From Amycolatopsis coloradensis (GTDB taxonomy: Bacteria; Actinomycetota; Actinomycetes; Mycobacteriales; Pseudonocardiaceae), in the NCBI RefSeq assembly GCF_037997115.1, contig NZ_CP150484.1, forward strand, positions 3,978,871 through 4,042,870: a stretch of DNA of 64,000 bases. Reading direction: 5' to 3'. The translations under genes and the position numbers were made by a program. Below are positions 43,458 to 50,613 of this stretch, piece after piece (within the stretch, counting starts at the first letter, position 1; every line of letters begins with the position of its first letter). Under the pieces are notes generated by a model that was not told the origin of the DNA, did no database searches, and was given only the letters and a program-made list of their open reading frames with translations.

Positions 43458-44663
43458 TCAATCCAGTCGTGCGGTGGTGAGATGCCTGACGGTCGCCCGC
43501 CGGACGACGATCGGTCCGGAGATGGCGATCACCGCCGCGAGCAGGCCGGGTACCACCATGGCGGTGCCCAGCGAAGTGACGTCGGCGAGCGGGCCGATGA
43601 CCGCGGGCCCGCCCAGCTGTCCGGCGTAGGCCATGGTGGTCACCCAGGAAAGCGCGCGCCCGGCGTTCGCTCCACCCGCGCCGACGGCGCTGAAGATCGC
43701 CGGTACGACGGTCGCCAGACCGGCCGCCACGACCACCCAGCCGACCAGGCCGAAAGCCAGCCGTCCCCCGGGAAGCAGAGGCGCGACGAGAACGAGCGCG
43801 TACCCCAGCACGGCGACCGATCCCGCGTACCGCATCCAGCTCGCCGGGTTCACCTTCGACCGGAGCCGATCGGCGGTGAGCCGGGAGACGGTCAGCGCGG
43901 CGGCGAACGCCGTGTACGCGAGCGACGCCGTCGCCGGATCCGCGCCGAGCATCCCTTGTGCGTGCAGTGAAGCCCAGCTGTAACCGGCGCCTTCGCTGAC
44001 GAAACCGGCCAATGCGACCAGGCCGAGCAACATGATGGTGCTCGTCGGCAGCCCGCCGGAAGAGACGACCGGGTCACCGGCCACCTCGTGCCGCGCCTCG
44101 CCGGTCAGCAAATGCTTGCCGGGAAAGAGGAACAACACCGCCGCGACCACGCCGGCGCCGACCATCAGCGCCGTGCCTCCCGTGCCGAGATGCAAGCCGA
44201 CGGTGATCGTGAGGCCGCCGGCCACCCCGCCCAGGCTCCACACACCGTGGAACGTCGACATGATCGAGCGTCCGTAGCGGGTTTCCACCTCGACGGCGTG
44301 GCCGTTCATCGCGACGTCCAAGGAGCCGAGCGCACCGCCGAGTACGAACGCGGCGGCCAGCAGTACCGGAAAACTCGGTGCCAGCGCGGGGCCGAGCAGC
44401 GCGAGCGCCGCGACAGGCGCGATCACCCGTAACACCCCTCGGCTGGACCAGGCGTCGGCCAGCCGCCCGGCCACCGGCATGCAGGCCATCGAGCCGAGCG
44501 CGGTGACCAGCAGTACCAGCCCGATCCGGCTCTCGCCGAGGCCGAGCCGGGCGTTGATCGACGGCAGTGACGCGCTCCAGACGGCGCAGATCAGCCCGCA
44601 GAGACCGAAAACGCCCGTCACGGCCATTCTGGCGCGACGAACGGCGGTCTCGGAACGCGTCAC
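43458..44663 (-). CDS. MFS transporter
   Basis: A 401-aa protein with 12 predicted helices; VAGRLADAWSSRG is the typical loop 2-3 motif. It resembles sugar/drug exporters of the FucP/YcaD kind. First gene of the overlapping operon, so export or import of the operon product or precursor is likely. GTG at 44663 has AAGGAAG nine bases before it; in-frame sequence extends to 44732. The inverted repeat at 44785 lies in its promoter region. Confidence 0.82.
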   Translation of the reverse strand: MTRSETAVRRARMAVTGVFGLCGLICAVWSASLPSINARLGLGESRIGLVLLVTALGSMACMPVAGRLADAWSSRGVLRVIAPVAALALLGPALAPSFPVLLAAAFVLGGALGSLDVAMNGHAVEVETRYGRSIMSTFHGVWSLGGVAGGLTITVGLHLGTGGTALMVGAGVVAAVLFLFPGKHLLTGEARHEVAGDPVVSSGGLPTSTIMLLGLVALAGFVSEGAGYSWASLHAQGMLGADPATASLAYTAFAAALTVSRLTADRLRSKVNPASWMRYAGSVAVLGYALVLVAPLLPGGRLAFGLVGWVVVAAGLATVVPAIFSAVGAGGANAGRALSWVTTMAYAGQLGGPAVIGPLADVTSLGTAMVVPGLLAAVIAISGPIVVRRATVRHLTTARLD

Positions 44664-44784
44664 GGCGGCGGACTTCCTTCTCTGCTGGCGGGCATGACAA
44701 AGGAGGAGTCCTTCAGTGTCCAGATAGGACAAAGCCGTGAACTGTCCCCCAGTTCGGCCGGATCCGCGACGGTGCGGCCGGTTA

Positions 44785-44803
44785 TAGTAAAGAAACTTTC
44801 CTA
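44785..44803. promoter_or_regulatory. inverted repeat in AT-rich promoter region
   Basis: TAGTAAAG-AAA-CTTTCCTA is a near-perfect dyad (one mismatch) in an unusually AT-rich patch 120 bases upstream of the MFS gene. It resembles operators of ROK/LacI-type sugar repressors and may control the glycosyltransferase operon. The cognate regulator is not adjacent. Confidence 0.4.
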
Positions 44804-44833
44804 ATTAAGGATGCAGGCACGATGGTCCCGCTG

Positions 44834-45277
44834 TCAAGGGAAAACTCGAGGTTCGAGTGGTGCCGCGAGCAGGGTGTGCATGGCCGCCAGCTCCTCGTCG
44901 CCTTTCACCGCGGCGACCCAAGGTCTGGTCAGATGATCACCCGTCGCTCTGGGCACCAGGTGGACGTGCAGGTGGAAGACGTCCTGCCAGCCGGCGGATC
45001 GGTTGGCCTGGAACAAGGTCAGTCCGTCCGGCCGCAGTACCTCACGGATCCGGGCGGCCATCGAATGAACGGTCCGCATGACGGCGGCCGCGTCCTCGGC
45101 GGAGATCTCCCAGAGGTCCGCGGCGTGGGCCCGCGGTATCACCAGAGTGTGCCCCGGCATCACGGCGGTGTGGTCGAGGAACGCGATCGTCCGCTCGTCC
45201 TCGAACAGCACGCGCCCGGCGCCCTCGCGGCCCGCCGCGATCTCACAGAACACGCAAGCGGTATCGGTTTCGTCCAT
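44834..45277 (-). CDS. HIT-family nucleotide hydrolase/transferase
   Basis: A 147-aa histidine-triad protein. The CVFCEIAAG near residues 8-16 contains the first zinc cysteines of Fhit/Hint-type proteins, FLDHTAVMPGHTLVIPR is the second block, and HLHVHLVPR near residue 101 is the catalytic triad. Such enzymes hydrolyse AMP-linked or nucleoside phosphoramidate substrates. ATG at 45277 is supported by homology; an upstream extension to 45553 is unlikely. Same strand as the GT operon but separated by 170 bases including the inverted repeat. Confidence 0.9.
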   Translation of the reverse strand: MDETDTACVFCEIAAGREGAGRVLFEDERTIAFLDHTAVMPGHTLVIPRAHAADLWEISAEDAAAVMRTVHSMAARIREVLRPDGLTLFQANRSAGWQDVFHLHVHLVPRATGDHLTRPWVAAVKGDEELAAMHTLLAAPLEPRVFP

Positions 45278-45604
45278 GTCGCCGACTGTAGAGCGAAATG
45301 GCGCGTGGCGATAACTGTCCACAATGGAGTATCGCTTGTGGTCAAGGTGAACGAGTGCAAGAGAGGGCCGGTTGATGCGGAGCCACCACGAAGGCGTCCG
45401 CCATGATACTGCTGTGGAACTCTTGTCTGGTGGGTTCGTCGATACGTCCGGAGTCTCCGGCCCGCGGCCTGCCGCTACGGCACCTGCGCGAGGGATGGCG
45501 GTGTTCACGTCCTGGTCACCTTGGTGTGCCGTTACTTTCGGGTAACTTGTCACGCGGTGACTTCATAGTGGGCTGTCCGATTCGCCCAGGGAAGGAACAC
45601 CTTC
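45278..45604. other. divergent promoter region between HIT and phytase genes
   Basis: 327 bases without a gene. It contains a PHO-box-like pair of direct repeats (45503 and 45514) and probable promoter elements for both divergent genes. AT-rich CATAGTG around 45565 could be the phytase -10. Confidence 0.4.
45503..45520 (+). promoter_or_regulatory. PHO-box-like direct repeat (PhoP)
   Basis: GTTCACGTCCT followed at once by GGTCACC gives two units spaced 11 bases, as in Streptomyces PHO boxes (GTTCACC plus four bases). A third, poorer unit follows. It lies about 85 bases before a phytase start, which fits induction during phosphate limitation. Confidence 0.5.
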
Positions 45605-46903
45605 ATGGCTCAGGCCTCCAGAGCCCGCGTCACCGTCGGCGGGCTCGTGCTGGTCACGGCGCTCGCCACCGTCTTGCCTCCTTCAGCCGTGGCGGCCGAC
45701 GCGCTGCCCGGCGTCAAGCCGACGACCGAAACCCCTGCCGTGTACGACGACGAAGCAGGCGGCAACGCGGACGCCGACGACCCGGCGATCTGGCGTAACC
45801 CGGCGGCTCCGGACCGGAGCCTCGTCGTCGCCACGGTCAAGGAAGGCGGCCTGCGCGTTTACGACCTCGACGGCCGCGAAGTGCAGTCGGTGCCGGCGCC
45901 GAAAGCGCCCGGCTCGGACGATGCTCCTGGCCGGTTCAACAATGTCGACCTCGTGCACCGGATGAAGGTCGGCTCCGGGGTGAGCGACCTGGCCGTCACC
46001 AGTGACCGCGGCCGGGACCGGCTGCGGATCTACCGTATCGACGGCGGAAACCCCGGTGCCCCGCTCACCGACGTCACCGATCCTTCGGCGCCGGCGATCT
46101 TCTCCTCGTCGCAGGAGGAGATCAACGAACAGCGCACCGCGTATGGCCTCGCCACGTGGACCGATCCCTCCAGCGGCCGCTCGTACGCCGTGGTCAGCCA
46201 GCGGGAACGCACCGCTCTCAGCCTACTGGAGCTGACCGCGGGCGCCGGAGGCATGGTCTCCTACCGCAAGGTGCGCACTCTCGCGTTGCCGTCCGAGTTC
46301 AGGCTGCCGAACGGCAGATCGTGGACTCCGTGCGGTGAGCCGGGTGAACTGCCCCAGGTCGAAGGCATGGTCGTCGATCCCGCGAACGGCACTCTCTATG
46401 CCGGGCAGGAGGATGTGGGCATCTGGCGGGTGGACGCCGACCTCGAAGGCACGCCGAAGCTCATCGACAAGGTCCGCGAGTACGGCATCCCCGGCACCTA
46501 TGACGAGGCGACCGAGGAATGCGTACCCGGAACCGACCCGGGCTACGGTGGCACGAGCCTGTCGGCCGACGTGGAAGGCCTCACCCTCCTCAAGCAGAAG
46601 GACGGTGACGGCTACCTGCTCGCTTCCAGCCAGGGGGACAACAGCTTCGCCGCCTACGACCGCGAACTGGGCGACGACAACGAATACGAAGGCGGCTTCC
46701 GGGTGACCGCCGCGTCCGCGACCCTCGACGGCACCGAGGAAAGCGACGGCGCCGCCGTCCTCAACGAGCCGCTCGGAAGCAAGTACCCGCATGGCCTGCT
46801 CGTCGTCCAGGACGGTGACGACAAGCCGGGGGAGCCGGGCCGGGACGCCACGAACTTCAAGTTCGTGGACCTCAAGCGCGTACTCGACGCCCTCGACGAC
46901 TGA
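45605..46903 (+). CDS. secreted beta-propeller phytase
   Basis: A 432-aa extracellular phytase (3-phytase, BPP type). Signal peptide residues 1-30 (AALATVLPPSAVA cleavage region), then ADDPAIWRNPAAPDRSLVVATVKEGGLRVYDLDGREVQS, which is the first propeller blade with calcium ligands, FNNVDLVH, GEPGELPQVEGMVVDPANGTLYAGQEDVGIW and ADVEGLTLL, all hallmark BPP motifs. It releases phosphate from phytate in the medium. ATG at 45605 after GGGAAGGAAC. The upstream PHO-box-like element fits phosphate control. Followed by a strong terminator. Confidence 0.92.
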   Translation: MAQASRARVTVGGLVLVTALATVLPPSAVAADALPGVKPTTETPAVYDDEAGGNADADDPAIWRNPAAPDRSLVVATVKEGGLRVYDLDGREVQSVPAPKAPGSDDAPGRFNNVDLVHRMKVGSGVSDLAVTSDRGRDRLRIYRIDGGNPGAPLTDVTDPSAPAIFSSSQEEINEQRTAYGLATWTDPSSGRSYAVVSQRERTALSLLELTAGAGGMVSYRKVRTLALPSEFRLPNGRSWTPCGEPGELPQVEGMVVDPANGTLYAGQEDVGIWRVDADLEGTPKLIDKVREYGIPGTYDEATEECVPGTDPGYGGTSLSADVEGLTLLKQKDGDGYLLASSQGDNSFAAYDRELGDDNEYEGGFRVTAASATLDGTEESDGAAVLNEPLGSKYPHGLLVVQDGDDKPGEPGRDATNFKFVDLKRVLDALDD

Positions 46904-46908
46904 CCGGA

Positions 46909-46942
46909 CCCGCCGGAGCGGCGAGACCGCCGCTCCGGCGGG
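46909..46942. terminator. strong bidirectional terminator
   Basis: CCCGCCGGAGCGGCG-AGAC-CGCCGCTCCGGCGGG is a perfect 15-bp stem with a 4-base loop between the convergent phytase (+) and STAND regulator (-) genes. Confidence 0.8.
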
Positions 46943-46957
46943 CCGCCCCTACGACGC

Positions 46958-49483
46958 CTACGTCGCGCTTGACACGAGATGCTCGCGGACCTCGACGGCC
47001 TCCGGCACCCCCATCTCGGTGTACGCGGTATGCGCGGTCTGCCAGTGTTTCCGTGCGGCGACCGGATCGCCGGCGGCGAACAGTGCGTCGCCGAGTCCAC
47101 TTTGGGCTCTGGCCAGTTCGTAGCGGCTGTCCGCGGCGGTCGCCGACTCGATCGACCGCCGCAGGCAATGCACGGCGTCGTCCGCGCGCCCGGCGGTGAG
47201 CAGGGTCGCCGCCATGTCGTTGCCCGCCGCCAGCGCCCCTTCTCTGCTGCCGATTTCCGTGGCCAGCTCGATGGCCTGCCGGTGATGCGCCAGCGCCTCG
47301 TCGAACCGCCCTGTCGCGACGAGCAGGACGCCGAGATGGTTGAGCACCTTGCCCTCGTCAGCCCGGTTGTGCGTCTGCCTCGCCACGGCGAGCGCCTCTT
47401 CGTAGCAGGCCCACGCCTCGGTGTCTTTTCCCATTCGCCAGAACGTGGTGCCGAGACCGTCGAGCGCCCGGCATTCGCAGAGATGATCCGCGCTCGCCCT
47501 GGTCACGTCGAGGGCCTCGGACAAATTGTCGACGGCGGCGGGATAATTCCCCAGCCGCATCTCGGCGAGGCCGATATTGCACAACTGCCGCGCCCGAAAC
47601 GACTCGTTGTTCCGCGCGACGGCGAACTCCATGGCCTGCCGGAAACAGGGCAACGCGGCGCGATAGTCGCCGAGACCGGTCAGCAACAGGCCTACGTTTC
47701 CCGACAGGTTGACGGCGTAATCGGAGGCACCGGCGGCGGAGAACTCCTTGATCGCCTCCTCCAGGACGACGAGTGCGCCGGCGGAGTCACCCCGTTGCCA
47801 ATGGGTCATGGCCAGCCCGTTCAGAACGTGCCCCCTGGTGACACCGGACCCGACCCGCACGGCGTTGCCGAACAGGGCGACCGCGTCACTCACGTGAACG
47901 CGGGCCTCGAAATAGCTCGTCATCACGCACGCGAGCCACGTCACGTGCTCGTCACGCCCTTCGCTCAGCGCCCAGCCGGACGAGACGACGAGGTTGACCC
48001 GCTCGGCGTCCAGCCACGCCATCGCCTCGTCCGCCCCGGTGAACTCGAGTGCCCGCGCCGCGGGTGTGGGCAGGTCCGTCCACCGCTCCGCCTCATGCGG
48101 ATAGCAGGTGACGAGCGCGGCACGGGCGGTGGCCAGCTGGAAGTCGAGCAGCCGGGCGGCCGCGGCCCGGCGCCTCCGGGCTTGGACGTTCTCCCGGACG
48201 CGTTTCTCCGCGAACACCCGGACCAGGTCGTGCAGTTCGAACCGGGACGAGCGGGAGGTGACCATGTTGGCCGCCACCAGGTCGCCGAGTTGACGGCGAA
48301 CGACGCCGACCTCGACGCCTGCCAGCGCCGCCGCCGCGCGGTCGTCGAAATCGCGTCCTGGATAGACGGCGAGCAGGCCGAGCAATACCCGGTCCGGCTC
48401 GGCCAACTCGTCGTACGACGTGCGCAACGCGACTTCGACCCCGTCGTCCAGCCGCAGCATGGTCCGCAGGTCGGCGAGGCGGTCTCGGTGGTCTGCCATC
48501 GTCCATTCGTCCGAGGCGGCCAGACGGCGGGTCACCAGTGCGAGGGCCAGCGGCAACCGGCCGACCAGTTCGATGATGTCGGCCGCTTCGCTCTTCTCCG
48601 CGTCGACACGTTCGTCGCCGATTCCGTCGCGGAGCAGCTCGACCGATTCCTCCGGCGTGAACACGTCGAGCGCCACGTGCCGGGCTGCCTCCAACCCGCC
48701 GAGGCGGCGCCTGCTGGTGACCAGCACCAGGCAGGTCGGAAGGGCGGGCAGCAACGGCAGCACCTGGTCGACCGAAGCCGCGTTGTCCAGCAGGATCAGC
48801 GCGCGCCGTCCGTCCAGCAGCCGTCGGAACAGGGCGCTCCGGTCGGCGAGGGTGAGGCAGCCGATCTCGCTGCCGGACGCCCCGAGCCGGCGCAGAAAGC
48901 CTTCGAGGACCGCGGCCGGGTCGGCGGCGGGCCGATCCGCGTCGAAGCCGCGGAGATTCACGACCAGGCGCACGTCGTCGAACCGGCCACGCTCGGCCAG
49001 CAGCCGCGCGACCTCGCCGGCGAACCGGGTCTTGCCGACCCCGGCCATTCCGGAGATCGCCCATACGCCGGCGTCGTCCGGCTCGGCCTCCAGTATCCCG
49101 CGCAGGTGCGCCTGCCTGCCGACGAATCTGCCCGTTCCGGCGGGAAGGTGATCGGCCACGCTGATCACGGCCGCCTCGGTGGCGTGTCCGGTGATCACCC
49201 GGTGCGCCTGCCGCCATTCCGCCGCGACGTCCATGCCGAGCAGCACGGCCGCGATGTCGACGACCAGTTCGACGTCCAGTCGTTTGCGTCCCGGCAGCAG
49301 GCAGCGATACACCGTGTTGTAGGCGGGGAGGTCGGCGGACCCCCGGGCCGTGCGCATGCGCCGGACCCGCCGGTGCAGTTCCCGATGGGTCAACCCCGCC
49401 CAGGCCAGCGCCTGCCTCAGCCGCTGGGAGAGTTCGTCGTACGACCGCGCTCCGACCGGACTCGGCGGCTGTTCCTCCGGCAC
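46958..49483 (-). CDS. XRE-HTH/NB-ARC/TPR (STAND) regulator
   Basis: An 841-aa signalling ATPase. Residues about 15-95 carry an HTH-like domain (LRQALAWAGLTHRELHRRV), about 125-400 an NB-ARC domain with Walker A ISGMAGVGKTRFA near residue 147 and Walker B ALILLDNA near residue 229, then a winged helix region, and TPR repeats from about 560 to 830. Such STAND proteins are usually transcriptional regulators switched by ligand binding to the TPR. GTG at 49483 has AGGGGG five bases before it. It lies downstream of the secreted protein gene, and a terminator-like hairpin separates the two. Confidence 0.85.
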   Translation of the reverse strand: MPEEQPPSPVGARSYDELSQRLRQALAWAGLTHRELHRRVRRMRTARGSADLPAYNTVYRCLLPGRKRLDVELVVDIAAVLLGMDVAAEWRQAHRVITGHATEAAVISVADHLPAGTGRFVGRQAHLRGILEAEPDDAGVWAISGMAGVGKTRFAGEVARLLAERGRFDDVRLVVNLRGFDADRPAADPAAVLEGFLRRLGASGSEIGCLTLADRSALFRRLLDGRRALILLDNAASVDQVLPLLPALPTCLVLVTSRRRLGGLEAARHVALDVFTPEESVELLRDGIGDERVDAEKSEAADIIELVGRLPLALALVTRRLAASDEWTMADHRDRLADLRTMLRLDDGVEVALRTSYDELAEPDRVLLGLLAVYPGRDFDDRAAAALAGVEVGVVRRQLGDLVAANMVTSRSSRFELHDLVRVFAEKRVRENVQARRRRAAAARLLDFQLATARAALVTCYPHEAERWTDLPTPAARALEFTGADEAMAWLDAERVNLVVSSGWALSEGRDEHVTWLACVMTSYFEARVHVSDAVALFGNAVRVGSGVTRGHVLNGLAMTHWQRGDSAGALVVLEEAIKEFSAAGASDYAVNLSGNVGLLLTGLGDYRAALPCFRQAMEFAVARNNESFRARQLCNIGLAEMRLGNYPAAVDNLSEALDVTRASADHLCECRALDGLGTTFWRMGKDTEAWACYEEALAVARQTHNRADEGKVLNHLGVLLVATGRFDEALAHHRQAIELATEIGSREGALAAGNDMAATLLTAGRADDAVHCLRRSIESATAADSRYELARAQSGLGDALFAAGDPVAARKHWQTAHTAYTEMGVPEAVEVREHLVSSAT

Positions 49484-49791
49484 GGGAACCCCCTGGACAC
49501 GTGAACCGCTCCGCCCGGCGGTGACTCCCGGGCCGAATGCCGACCGACCATAGTCGAGATCGGGCAACCCGGTGGGCCAAACGGGCGTATTCGGTGTCGG
49601 ACCAGGTGGGTCTTCGCTCCTTCTCAGTTCGACAGAACGGGATGCCGGGTCGGTCGCGGCCGCTACGAGCGAACATGGCGCGTCCGTCACCGGCGGGTGC
49701 CGCCGCACCACGGATCCGGGGCGCCACCGAGGGGGAGCGGTGGTGTCCCGGGGATCCGTGGTCGTCGCCGGTCAAACCGGCGCGAGCCGGC
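49484..49791. other. intergenic region between secreted protein and STAND genes
   Basis: 308 bases that contain the hairpin at 49708-49761 and the promoter of the STAND gene. Several in-frame codons precede its GTG up to 49711 but have no RBS or family match. No separate gene is seen. Confidence 0.4.
49708..49761 (-). terminator. terminator-like hairpin after secreted protein gene
   Basis: Outer stem CCACGGATCC/GGATCCGTGG (49708-49717 with 49752-49761) and an inner CCACC/GGTGG pairing. It is 31 bases after the stop of the secreted protein gene (minus strand). Confidence 0.55.
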
Positions 49792-50343
49792 TCACCTCCA
49801 CCTGTACCCGGCGGCGACGTGGCCAAGCTGGACCTTCGCCCGCACCTTGGGGTAGCCGGCGTGGCCGTAGTAGCCACCGCCCTTCTTCGGGATGCCGGAC
49901 CAGCGCACGAGAACGGTGCCGCTGGTTCCACATCCCGCCGTCGTCCAGGTCGCGACCATCTTCTTCTTGGTGCGGTTGTAGTAGTGGCCCTGCGCGTGGA
50001 CGCAGATCTTGGTGTTGCTGCCGGCCTGGACCTGCCACCTGTAGCGGCGGTGCTGCGGGTTCTTCTTCGAATCCAAGGTGATCCAGGCACAGTCCGACTT
50101 GTTCACCGCCCACTTGCCGAAGCCGGCTACGGCGCCACGCCATCCGCCGCAGGCGGCGGTGACGTCCCCACCCTCCGTGGCCTCTTCGGTCAGCGTGACC
50201 CCGGCCGTGCTGTCGTCGATCTCCGATTCGGCGACCGTGGTGGTGTCGGCCTGCTCGTCAGCCATCGCCGGCGCGGTCTGTGCGGTGATCACCATGCCCG
50301 CGGCCACCAGACCGGTCGTGACCCGTGTCGTCCATTTCTTCAA
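49792..50343 (-). CDS. secreted cysteine-containing protein
   Basis: A 183-aa protein. Signal peptide MKKWTTRVTTGLVAAGMVITAQTAPAMA in two blocks (residues 1-28), an acidic propeptide-like stretch (DEQADTTTVAESEIDD) and a mature domain of about 115 residues with four cysteines (ACGGW, DCAWI, ICVHA, GCGTS) and many Lys/Arg/Tyr. The start is a TTG at 50343, after AGAGA. No family is recognised. It sits between two STAND regulator genes on the same strand, downstream of a copy of the 24-nt element (50557-50580). Confidence 0.65.
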   Translation of the reverse strand: MKKWTTRVTTGLVAAGMVITAQTAPAMADEQADTTTVAESEIDDSTAGVTLTEEATEGGDVTAACGGWRGAVAGFGKWAVNKSDCAWITLDSKKNPQHRRYRWQVQAGSNTKICVHAQGHYYNRTKKKMVATWTTAGCGTSGTVLVRWSGIPKKGGGYYGHAGYPKVRAKVQLGHVAAGYRWR

Positions 50344-50556
50344 CGTTCATCTCTTTCTCGTCGTTCGGATCGAACGCCGTGGCGAATTCCGCCGGATCCC
50401 TCAGTGGCATTCGATAAGCCGGTCGCCTTTCTGGTGCATTCGCGCGCCAGAAGACCCGACTTGTCTGAGTGAGTGATTTTCCATCAGCCATTCACCTGGC
50501 CACGGCAGACATTATCGGCAACCCGCGGACCGGCATAGTGATCTTGGGCGGCGACC

Positions 50557-50580
50557 TTGATCGAAGTTGTTCGAAAACGC
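50557..50580. repeat. 24-nt element, copy 1
   Basis: The + strand reads TTGATCGAAGTTGTTCGAA followed by AACGC. It differs from the copy at 53115 at two positions. It lies between the end of the STAND gene (50614) and the start of the secreted protein gene (50343), 214 bases upstream of the latter. It contains two TCGA-type half-sites 10 bases apart, as in activator binding sites. Confidence 0.6.
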
Positions 50581-50613
50581 CGGACCGGAACTATTCGGCG
50601 GGCAAAGTTCCGG

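Noticed and set aside
46979..49504. 841-aa frame antisense to the STAND regulator
   Set aside because: Translation lacks any motif; the minus strand has Walker A and TPR sequences.
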